From the NCBI GenBank assembly GCA_034437795.1, contig DAOTTI010000135.1, forward strand, positions 1-7,378: a stretch of 7,378 nt of DNA, read 5' to 3'. Origin of the DNA: DAOTTI01 sp034437795 (GTDB lineage Bacteria > Chloroflexota > UBA11872 > UBA12225). The position numbers were made by a program, and so were the translations under genes. How positions within the stretch are numbered: position 1 is the stretch's first letter; each line of letters begins with the position of its first letter. Below, one piece after another: positions 1 through 5,507 of the stretch. Under the pieces are notes generated by a model. That model saw only the letters and a list, made by a program, of their open reading frames with translations, did not search any database and was not told the origin of the DNA.

Positions 1-116
1 GCCAGGAGCGCGGGCGCCGCGGCGCCCAGAGCCAGCAGCCGCCGCCGCGCCAGCGCGCGCGGCCGGCGCTGGGCGCTGCCCGCGACCGTCTTCACATCAC
101 CGCTTGCTGTGACCAT
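1..116 (-). CDS. Partial secreted protein (Tat-like leader only)
   Basis: The reverse strand opens with ATG at 116-114 and stays open to the window edge, giving 38 complete codons. The peptide has a polar N-region of about 20 residues, then an arginine cluster and a hydrophobic stretch (ARRRLLALGAAAPALLA). That is the layout of a Tat or Sec signal peptide. A strong ribosome binding site lies seven bases upstream, which supports this start. The leader resembles those of the three solute-binding proteins in the window, so another binding protein is a reasonable guess, but nothing of the mature domain is visible. It is transcribed divergently from the lyase gene at 392. Confidence 0.6.
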   Translation of the reverse strand, partial: MVTASGDVKTVAGSAQRRPRALARRRLLALGAAAPALL

Positions 117-122
117 GTGCCT

Positions 123-129
123 ACCTCCC
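123..129 (-). promoter_or_regulatory. Ribosome binding site of the left-edge gene
   Basis: Read on the reverse strand, GGGAGGT is followed by six bases and then the ATG at 116-114. It is the main evidence that the partial reading frame at the left edge is a real gene start. Confidence 0.6.
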
Positions 130-130
130 G

Positions 131-158
131 TTGACCGGCGGGTCTTTGCGGTTAGTAT
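131..158 (+). promoter_or_regulatory. Candidate sigma-70 promoter toward the lyase
   Basis: TTGACC at 131-136 matches five of six bases of the -35 consensus. It is followed after 16 bases by TAGTAT at 153-158, which matches four of six of the -10. Transcription would start near 165 and give a leader of over 200 bases before the lyase start. That leader would include both repeat elements of this intergenic region. The assignment rests on eye-matching in GC-rich DNA. Confidence 0.3.
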
Positions 159-182
159 CTCCCCCGCCGCGGTTGGGCGCAA
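154..182 (-). promoter_or_regulatory. Candidate divergent promoter toward the left-edge gene
   Basis: On the reverse strand, TTGCGC at 182-177 is separated by 17 bases from GATACT at 159-154 (four of six matches to the -10). The -10 shares bases with the -10 of the rightward candidate, so the two would compete. The -35 match is poor. Confidence 0.22.
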
Positions 183-190
183 GAGGACGG

Positions 191-247
191 CCCTCACCCC
201 CTTCGGCCGGGGCCGCGCCGCACCCCAGCTCCGTGTCGGAGAGGAGG
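191..247. repeat. Interspersed GC-rich hairpin repeat, copy 1
   Basis: Bases 191-226 match bases 7259-7294 at 34 of 36 positions. Adjacent bases 223-247 match the reverse complement of the hairpin at 7210-7234 at 22 of 25 positions, and contain a perfect five-base stem (CTCCG, loop TGT, CGGAG, 229-241). The same two modules therefore occur at both ends of the window, with the hairpin module in opposite orientation. It is non-coding and lies between divergent genes. Confidence 0.6.
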
Positions 248-264
248 AAGTAGCAGGGAGGTGC

Positions 265-333
265 CGGATGTGCCAGGTGGCGTGTGGTGGGCAGCACAAT
301 CGGATGTGCCAGGTGGCGTGTGGTGAGCAGAAT
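265..333. repeat. Tandem direct repeat, 36-base period, two copies
   Basis: Bases 265-289 and 301-325 are identical over 25 bases. The second unit has one further substitution and a three-base deletion relative to the first (CAGCACAAT against CAGAAT). The pair lies 60-130 bases before the lyase start, inside its probable 5' leader. Function is unknown; it could be a protein-binding pair or a slippage product. Confidence 0.75.
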
Positions 334-377
334 CGGTTAGGATCGGCTAGATAGGGAGAGCAGAATGGATGGGAGAC

Positions 378-385
378 GGGAGGAG
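378..385 (+). promoter_or_regulatory. Ribosome binding site deciding the lyase start
   Basis: GGGAGGAG ends six bases before ATG at 392. The alternative in-frame ATG at 365 has only GGGAGAG at 354-360, a weaker match. This favours initiation at 392. The nine extra residues of the longer version show no recognisable feature. Confidence 0.5.
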
Positions 386-391
386 CAGCCG

Positions 392-2050
392 ATGGGCGCT
401 GCGTCGATGGGGACTGCGGGAGAGAGCGGGAGCCGCGGAGTGACGGAGGAGGTGGCGGGCCGGGCGCTGGCGGCGGTGCGCCGGTTCGCGGAGCAAGTGC
501 TGCGCTGTGGCTTGGACGTCTACGGGCCGAAGCAGACGCCGCTCCTGGTGGACGGCCTGAACGTGGAGACCCATGAGCCGGTGACGTGGCGGCGCAACGG
601 GGAGACGTGGATCCTCTCCAATCTGGGCAATCAGCAGCTTCTGTTTCGCACGCTTGACGGCCTGACGGCGCTCACGGGCGATCCCCGTTATCGCGCGGCC
701 GCCGACGAGGCGCTGCGATACGCCTTCCGGCACTTGCGGAGCGAGAACGGCTTACTGTACTGGGGCGGGCACGTGGCCTATGACGCGGGAGGGGACCGGA
801 TCGTGGAGGAGCGGCACAGCCACGAGCTGAAGTGCCATTACCCGTACTACCAGCTCATGTGGCAGGTCGATCCGGCGGCGACGAAGCGCCTGCTGGAGGC
901 CATCTGGGCGGGACACATTCTGGACTGGTCGACCCTGGACATGAACCGCCACGGGCGCTACGACGCGCCTGTTGCGCGCCCGTGGGACCACGACTACGCC
1001 GGGGGCGAGGTCTTTTTCACCGGCAGGGGTCTGACCTTCTGCAACACTGGCAGTGACCTGATCTACGCCGCCGGCGTGCTGCATCACCTTACGGGGGAGC
1101 CGGGGCCGCTGATCTGGGCCAGGCGCCTGGCGCACCGCTACGTGGAGACGCGCAATCCCCGCACGGGGCTGGGCGGGTACCAGTACAGCCGCATCGCCAA
1201 TGACCGCGCGCTGGCCCAGTTTGGCCCCGAGTTTGGCGAGCGCGCGCTGGAGGGGACGGTGCTTGACCTGGGGCACGCGCGGACGCGCTACGCCGTGATG
1301 GGGATCGCGGAACTGAAGCTCGGAGCACTCCTGGGGACCGCCGGCAGGGAGTTCATCCAGTGGGCCGCCGAGGATCTAGCGGCCTACGCGCGGCACGCCT
1401 ACGATCCGGCGACCAACACCTTCCGCGCCATGCTCTCAGACGGGACGCCTCTGAGCCCGGCGGACCTCAAGCGGGACGGCTACTACCGCCGCGCGGAGTT
1501 GTTCACGCCGCAGGCGCCGGACGCGACGTACCTGTGGGCCTACGCCCTGGCGTTCCGGCTGACCTGCGATCCCCTGCACTGGGAGATGGCGCGCCGGATC
1601 GCGCAGGGGCACGGCCTCGGCGACATCGGCGACCTGGGCACGAGCAGGGATGGGGGCGGCGCGGAGGGCGAGCGGGACTTGCGCCTGGAGACGCGATGCG
1701 CCGAGCCCCACGCGCTGCTGGCCCTGCTGGAGCTCTACCGCGCGACGATGGACGGGCGGCTGCTGGCGGCGGCGGGGGCCGTGGCCGGCAACATCCTGGC
1801 CGCACGGTTTCAGGACGGCTTCTTCCTTCCCCGCCCCGATCACCTGTACGCCAGGTTCGACGCCATCGAGGCGCTGGCGCTGCTACGGTTTGCGGCGGTG
1901 GCTGAGGGGCGGCCCGAGGACGTGCCGGATGCGTGGCCGGCCGAACCGTACTTTCAGGCACCGCACGACGGGATCGGGCGCGCGCGTGACACGGAGGTAA
2001 TCTACGGGCGCACGCGGCGGGACGCCGGACAGGTATCGCCTCGCGGGTGA
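392..2050 (+). CDS. PL2-like pectate lyase, cytoplasmic
   Basis: The product is 552 residues when started at the ATG with the better ribosome binding site (365 is the alternative). It has no signal peptide. It reads as an all-helical alpha/alpha-barrel carbohydrate enzyme. Signature segments are WGGHVAYD (124-131), HELKCHYPYYQLMW (144-157) and LDMNRHGRYD (182-191). As I recall the family, PL2 lyases such as Yersinia YePL2A bind a transition metal through two His and a Glu, with a catalytic Arg directly before the second His. Here His127, Glu145 and Arg186-His187 fit, and the Glu-to-His distance (42) is the one I recall for YePL2A. PL2 enzymes cleave oligogalacturonides by beta-elimination, often inside the cell. 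The length also suits the family. The family call is from recognition, not a search; another alpha/alpha-barrel lyase or hydrolase is possible. It lies upstream of a sugar-binding protein gene but with a 199-base gap. Confidence 0.62.
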   Translation: MGAASMGTAGESGSRGVTEEVAGRALAAVRRFAEQVLRCGLDVYGPKQTPLLVDGLNVETHEPVTWRRNGETWILSNLGNQQLLFRTLDGLTALTGDPRYRAAADEALRYAFRHLRSENGLLYWGGHVAYDAGGDRIVEERHSHELKCHYPYYQLMWQVDPAATKRLLEAIWAGHILDWSTLDMNRHGRYDAPVARPWDHDYAGGEVFFTGRGLTFCNTGSDLIYAAGVLHHLTGEPGPLIWARRLAHRYVETRNPRTGLGGYQYSRIANDRALAQFGPEFGERALEGTVLDLGHARTRYAVMGIAELKLGALLGTAGREFIQWAAEDLAAYARHAYDPATNTFRAMLSDGTPLSPADLKRDGYYRRAELFTPQAPDATYLWAYALAFRLTCDPLHWEMARRIAQGHGLGDIGDLGTSRDGGGAEGERDLRLETRCAEPHALLALLELYRATMDGRLLAAAGAVAGNILAARFQDGFFLPRPDHLYARFDAIEALALLRFAAVAEGRPEDVPDAWPAEPYFQAPHDGIGRARDTEVIYGRTRRDAGQVSPRG

Positions 2051-2085
2051 TAGAGGGATCGTCTGACTCGGGTTCTGCACTAGCG

Positions 2086-2105
2086 GAGCCGTCACCTGGC
2101 TCTTT
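2086..2105 (+). terminator. Weak intrinsic terminator candidate after the lyase
   Basis: GAGCC (2086-2090) pairs with GGCTC (2098-2102) across a seven-base loop and is followed by TTT. It starts 35 bases after the lyase stop codon. The five-pair stem and three-base T run are minimal, so it could equally be chance. Confidence 0.28.
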
Positions 2106-2221
2106 CGCAAAGGGACAAGGGATCCACCTCCACCGGGAGAGCCCCCATCTTCTCTCGTTGGGAGGGGGAACTGGTCGCCGGTCGTGAGGGGGCCGGGCTC
2201 CTGACGGGCACGTGATGCACG

Positions 2222-2238
2222 GATAGTAGCGGACTATC
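2222..2238. promoter_or_regulatory. Inverted repeat, possible operator
   Basis: GATAGT (2222-2227) and ACTATC (2233-2238) form a perfect six-base inverted repeat around the spacer AGCGG. It directly abuts the Shine-Dalgarno GGAGGG (2239-2244) of the binding-protein gene. GATAGT also resembles a -10 hexamer. It could be a repressor site, or a small hairpin that affects ribosome access. No regulator gene is visible in the window. Confidence 0.35.
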
Positions 2239-2249
2239 GGAGGGAGACG

Positions 2250-3614
2250 ATGGAACGGCGTGCAATGCTTAACCGTATGGTGCTGGGGAGCGGGCTAGCG
2301 TGGCTTGGTCCGCTCTCGGTGGCCTGCCGGCCGCTCCTGTCGGGGCCCCAGCAGCAGTCGGCGCCGGCGGCCACGGTGCGGTGGCCGGTGCTGCGCGGGC
2401 CGCGTGAAACGGCCTTCGCGGAAGAGTTCGCCAGACGCTTCAACGCCAAGTACGGCCCGCGTCCAACGCTCGTGCCGGAGGGGCTACCGGCCGAGGGCAA
2501 TCGGGAGATCTACGAGAAATGGGTGGCGATGGCCGTCGCCAATCAGCTGCCGGAGATCCTGCAGATGGGCGGGCCGTTCGTTCGGCCGTTCATTCTCAAG
2601 GGATTAGTGCTGGACCTCAACCCGCTGATCCGGCGCGATGCGAAGCAGGCGGACATCGACGACTTCTATAAGAGCCCGCTGGCGGCGCTCAACATCGAGG
2701 GCAAGCAGTATGGTCTGCCCCGGCAGGCGAACAACAACGTCATGTACGTGAACAAGAACCTGCTACGGGAGGCAGCGCTGCCCTACCCACCGGAGGACTG
2801 GGGTCTCACCCAGTTCCTGGAGTACGTCACCAAGCTCACCCGCCGGCAGGCCGACCCGTCGGCCGGCGCGGGCCAGGGGCAGTGGGGCTACGACATGCCG
2901 TTTACGGGGCTGGACCGCAACATCACCTGGATCTGGAACCACGGCGGCGAGCCGCACGATCCCAATGACGGACCGATCGTCACCAGGCTCACCTATGACC
3001 ACCCCAAGACGATCGAGGGCCTGCAGTTCCTGCACGACCTGATCTGGAAGCAGCGCGTCTCGCCCGCCAACAACGGCGACCGCGGCGGCCTCAGCGCTGA
3101 GCAGGCCTTCATTCGCGGCCAGACGGCGATCTTCTTCAACGCGTTCGGCGACGCCTATGACATTGGCACCGGGGCGGCGCAGACGGGGCTGGACTGGGAC
3201 TTCCTGCCCCTGGTCAAGGGGCCGGGCGGGTACGGCTCACGCCATCCCGTGGGCGGCTGGCTGATCGACCGGCAGACGCGGATCCCCGACGCCGCTTGGA
3301 CGGCCGTACGCGAGATCGCTGGGCGGGAGGGCGAGACGCTGGCGGCGCAGCTGGCGCTCGTACCGCCGATGCGGCGGTCGGCTGCGGGGGCCTGGGAGCA
3401 GCTCTTCCCGGGCAAGAACACCAGGCTCTTCCGCACCCTGGCCGACACCGCTCGTCCCGATCCCCGGGCGCTGTGGAAGGACTCTGAGCAGGTCCAGCCC
3501 ATCATCTCGGGGAAGTACATGCGTGCCACCTTTCAAGAGAACCAGATGTCGGTGGCGGAGGCGATGCGCCGCGCCATGGATGAGGTGCGTCGCTTCTACG
3601 CCGGGGGCGCCTGA
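2250..3614 (+). CDS. Extracellular solute-binding protein, family 1 (A)
   Basis: This 454-residue protein would be the outer, substrate-capturing part of a carbohydrate ABC importer (UgpB/MalE class). The start at 2250 is supported by GGAGGG five bases upstream. The N-terminus carries ERRAML, a Tat-like twin arginine, then a hydrophobic stretch ending in LSVAC with Cys26. That makes it a probable lipoprotein, although the lipobox is imperfect (Ser at -3). The body shows family hallmarks: LIRRD (126-130), GKQYGLP (151-157), YVNKNLL (166-172), WIWNHGGE (227-234), DLIWKQRVSP (263-272) and PVGGWLID (333-340). Length is normal. It is a clear relative of protein C (5508-7136), sharing LIRRD, GKQY.LP, NKNLL and RVSP. 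The ligand is unknown; oligogalacturonide is a guess from the neighbouring lyase. Confidence 0.88.
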   Translation: MERRAMLNRMVLGSGLAWLGPLSVACRPLLSGPQQQSAPAATVRWPVLRGPRETAFAEEFARRFNAKYGPRPTLVPEGLPAEGNREIYEKWVAMAVANQLPEILQMGGPFVRPFILKGLVLDLNPLIRRDAKQADIDDFYKSPLAALNIEGKQYGLPRQANNNVMYVNKNLLREAALPYPPEDWGLTQFLEYVTKLTRRQADPSAGAGQGQWGYDMPFTGLDRNITWIWNHGGEPHDPNDGPIVTRLTYDHPKTIEGLQFLHDLIWKQRVSPANNGDRGGLSAEQAFIRGQTAIFFNAFGDAYDIGTGAAQTGLDWDFLPLVKGPGGYGSRHPVGGWLIDRQTRIPDAAWTAVREIAGREGETLAAQLALVPPMRRSAAGAWEQLFPGKNTRLFRTLADTARPDPRALWKDSEQVQPIISGKYMRATFQENQMSVAEAMRRAMDEVRRFYAGGA

Positions 3615-3660
3615 GGCGCGGCCCTGAAGGCGGAGCCCTCACCGCCGCCCGCTTCGTGGG

Positions 3661-3689
3661 CTCCCGCTCTCCCTTTGGGAGAGCGGGAG
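3661..3689. terminator. 13-base-pair hairpin between convergent genes
   Basis: Bases 3661-3673 and 3677-3689 are perfectly complementary around the loop TTT. The hairpin starts 46 bases after the stop of protein A and lies about 100 bases beyond the stop of protein B on the other strand, so it could end transcription from both sides. No T tract follows on either strand. It may instead be a member of the interspersed hairpin repeats found elsewhere in the window. Confidence 0.4.
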
Positions 3690-3736
3690 AGGAGCCCGCA
3701 CCCTAGCCCTCTCCCATGAAGGGAGAGGAGCCCGCA
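3685..3736. repeat. 16-base direct repeat enclosing a second hairpin
   Basis: GGGAGAGGAGCCCGCA occurs at 3685-3700 and again, identically, at 3721-3736. Between and overlapping the copies, CCTCTCCC (3708-3715) pairs with GGGAGAGG (3721-3728) around a five-base loop. The right arm of the first hairpin lies partly in the first repeat copy, so the two hairpins look like duplicated modules. They share the CTCTCC/GGAGAG core of the other interspersed repeats. Confidence 0.6.
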
Positions 3737-3789
3737 GCCGATGGGGCGCAATCGGGAGTGGGTGTCCGCGATCGCGGAAGGAGAGATCG

Positions 3790-5142
3790 TTACCGGGCGC
3801 GTTGGCGGCGGTACTCGTCGAGCACGGCGTTGATCTCGCCGGCCATGTTGTGCATGGCCTCGCGGGGCGCGGCCTGCCCCGTGCGGAGCTGCGCCGTGTA
3901 GCGGCCGTAGATCTGGTTGAGGTCCGGCTGCCACCTGGGGTGCTTGGGGTCGGTGCGGGACTGGGCGGCGGCCTCGATCCACTTCTTGCGGTTGAAGGGG
4001 GACGGCACCTTGAGGAAGATCTCTTCGGCCACCTTCTTGTAGGGCGGGATGTTGATCCCGCCGTGCTCCCGCTCGATCAGCACGGCGCCGTCGTCCAGCA
4101 GCCAGAAGAGGAAGTCGACCGTGGCATCGCGGACCCTGGTGTGCTTGAAGAGCAGGTAGCTATCCATGTACATCCGCGCCACGTGGCCCCCTCCGGCGCG
4201 GGCGCCGGGGACCCTGGGACGCAGGAAGACGTTGACGCGGAAGGGGAACTGAGCCCAGCGTGGCAGGTCGACGGGGATGCCGCTGCCATTGATGGCGACG
4301 TTGCCCAGGTTGAAGCCGATCCCGGCCCGCTTATCGATGCCGTCGCGCATGAAGACGCGCTCGCCGGTATGGACCCTGGCGTACCATTCGGCGGCGGCGA
4401 GGGCCTCCGGCGTGGTCACGGCGGCGCGGGACATGTCGGGCGTGAGGAAGTCGGCGCCGTAGCTGTAGAGCCAGTGGAAGAAGATGGGGTCGTCGGCGCC
4501 GCCGTGCGGGGCCATCTTCCCGTCGTCGTCATACCGAACGATCTGCTTGAGCAGACGAACGCAGTCGTCCTGCGTCCACGTTTCATCGAAGCCAGGGGTG
4601 AGCGTGACGCCGTGCTGCTCGAAGAGGTCAAGGTTGATGCCGAAGAGGCTGGTGCCCCAGCCCTGGGGCATGCCCATCTGCCGGCCATCAAGCTGGTGGG
4701 CCTTGAGGGGGACGTCGTAGAAGTCGGTGGGGCGGTACCGGCGCTTGCCGAACTCCTGGGTGATATCCAGGAACCAGCCGTTGTCCATGAACCGCTGGAA
4801 GGCGCGCCAGGAGTCGTAGTAGATGTCGGGGCCGGCGCCGGCGGTCATGGCCACGACTAGCTTGTCCTGGATCTCGGCGGAGGGGAGGCCGGTAAAGTCG
4901 ATGGTCGTGGTTGGAACGCGGCGCTGGTATTCCAGGGCGACCTTCTCCATGATGGGGCCGACCGCGCCGGTACCGCCGTACGACCAGAAGGCGACCCGTG
5001 CCGGGGCGCGCGCGGGGCGCGTCGCGGGCTCGGGTGGCCAGCTACAGCGGGCCAGCGTGGCGCTCGCTGCGCCGGTGGCTAGCGAGGCGAGCGCGCGCCG
5101 GCGTGAGCGCACAACACGTGCCTGCCCGTCCATCGCGTCCAT
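3790..5142 (-). CDS. Extracellular solute-binding protein, family 1 (B)
   Basis: This 450-residue protein is read on the reverse strand. Its ATG at 5142 is preceded by AAGGAGG with a seven-base gap; a second in-frame ATG at codon 4 is less well placed. Residues 13-18 (SRRRAL) form a good twin-arginine motif, followed by a hydrophobic segment to Cys33. The residue before that Cys is Arg, which a standard lipobox does not allow, so signal peptidase II processing is doubtful. The mature part has the class I layout: WSYGG (53-57), PDIYYDSW (105-112), a GRQMGMP segment (153-159, equivalent to GKQYGLP) and YSYGADFL (226-233). The C-terminal helix region ends LDEYRRQRAR. It is clearly more diverged than proteins A and C are from each other. 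It converges on protein A and diverges from protein C, so it must have its own promoter. The ligand is unknown. Confidence 0.87.
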   Translation of the reverse strand: MDAMDGQARVVRSRRRALASLATGAASATLARCSWPPEPATRPARAPARVAFWSYGGTGAVGPIMEKVALEYQRRVPTTTIDFTGLPSAEIQDKLVVAMTAGAGPDIYYDSWRAFQRFMDNGWFLDITQEFGKRRYRPTDFYDVPLKAHQLDGRQMGMPQGWGTSLFGINLDLFEQHGVTLTPGFDETWTQDDCVRLLKQIVRYDDDGKMAPHGGADDPIFFHWLYSYGADFLTPDMSRAAVTTPEALAAAEWYARVHTGERVFMRDGIDKRAGIGFNLGNVAINGSGIPVDLPRWAQFPFRVNVFLRPRVPGARAGGGHVARMYMDSYLLFKHTRVRDATVDFLFWLLDDGAVLIEREHGGINIPPYKKVAEEIFLKVPSPFNRKKWIEAAAQSRTDPKHPRWQPDLNQIYGRYTAQLRTGQAAPREAMHNMAGEINAVLDEYRRQRAR

Positions 5143-5145
5143 GCG

Positions 5146-5175
5146 AGATCCTCCTTCGCTAGATCCTCCTTAGCT
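5146..5175 (-). repeat. Tandem 15-base repeat duplicating the Shine-Dalgarno of protein B
   Basis: Bases 5146-5160 and 5161-5175 are the same 15-base unit with one mismatch. On the reverse strand each copy contains AAGGAGGATCT. The copy nearer the gene is spaced correctly for the ATG at 5142. The other sits 15 bases further upstream, giving two equal ribosome docking sites in series. Confidence 0.8.
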
Positions 5176-5252
5176 CGGTTCGCTCCGTTCACCATTCACC
5201 AGCGTCCATTATGCGTCCAGTAAGCTGGTGGCTGCTAGCGGCTGCGGTGGAG

Positions 5253-5287
5253 CCCTCATCCTGGCCCCCTCTCAATGCGAGACGGGG
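5253..5287. repeat. Degenerate copy of the interspersed repeat
   Basis: The sequence CCCTCATCCTGGCCCCCTCT followed by an imperfect GAGACGGGG arm resembles bases 7198-7234, where the corresponding stem is perfect. The arms here contain mismatches, so this looks like a decayed member of the same family. Confidence 0.4.
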
Positions 5288-5382
5288 TTCTCCACGAGAA
5301 TTGATAAGGTCTCGGAGGCGGGTTGCGGTGCGGACCCTGCGCCGGGGAGGCGTGTGGCAGCCGATGTCGTCCTTAAACAGTA

Positions 5383-5480
5383 ATCTGTGGGCGATGATCT
5401 CTGGGCAGCGATCTGCCGGCAGCGATCTGCGGGGAGCGCTCTGTGGGCGGTGATCTGTGGGGAGCGCTCTGTGGGCAGCG
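5383..5480. repeat. Seven tandem 14-base repeats
   Basis: The stretch divides exactly into seven 14-base units with consensus ATCTGTGGGCAGCG. By unit, the mismatches are 3, 1, 2, 2, 3, 1 and 1. Units 4-5 and 6-7 form a 28-base pair differing at three positions, which suggests a more recent two-unit duplication. The array ends one base before an ATG at 5481 and 27 bases before the favoured start of protein C. A 14-base period shifts reading frame at each unit, so the array is unlikely to be coding. Confidence 0.85.
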
Positions 5481-5496
5481 ATGAGTAGGAGCAAGC

Positions 5497-5502
5497 TGGA
5501 GG
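5497..5502 (+). promoter_or_regulatory. Ribosome binding site deciding the start of protein C
   Basis: TGGAGG ends five bases before ATG at 5508. Upstream in-frame starts (GTG at 5457, ATG at 5481) lie in or right after the 14-base repeat array and have no comparable purine tract. This favours 5508. Confidence 0.5.
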
Positions 5503-5507
5503 TTGGG

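Larger units (their letters stand above)
5143..5507. other. Divergent intergenic region, repeat-rich
   Basis: These 365 bases between two divergently transcribed binding-protein genes hold no convincing gene. They contain the duplicated Shine-Dalgarno block (5146-5175), a short direct repeat GCGTCCA (5202-5208 and 5213-5219), a degenerate interspersed repeat (5253-5287), an AT-richer patch near 5374-5386 and the 14-base tandem array (5383-5480). Promoters for both genes must lie here. I could not find a convincing -35/-10 pair on either strand. Confidence 0.6.

Noticed and set aside
109..354. 81-codon frame with the repeated peptide RMCQVACG
   Set aside because: The repetition comes from the 36-base tandem DNA repeat, and the frame also crosses an interspersed repeat. 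It overlaps the start of the better supported left-edge gene and has no ribosome binding site.
3802..4860. Long rightward reading frame of 352 codons opposite protein B
   Set aside because: It is antisense to a clear solute-binding protein. It is a low-complexity Val/Gly/Ala/Asp/Glu-rich translation with no recognisable domain, as expected from codon bias in GC-rich DNA.
5176..5382. T-box or other riboswitch in the leader of protein B
   Set aside because: A GAGGGCTCCACCGC string on the reverse strand recalls part of a T-box, but the conserved GGGTGG.ACCGCG core, specifier loop and terminator are missing, and the gene is not of the usual type.
5211..5453. 80-codon rightward frame in the divergent region
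   Set aside because: No Shine-Dalgarno precedes its ATG, and it runs through a degenerate interspersed repeat and the 14-base array.
5383..5480. CRISPR-like or plasmid iteron array
   Set aside because: The units are contiguous, without spacers, and too short for CRISPR. No cas or replication initiator gene is present.
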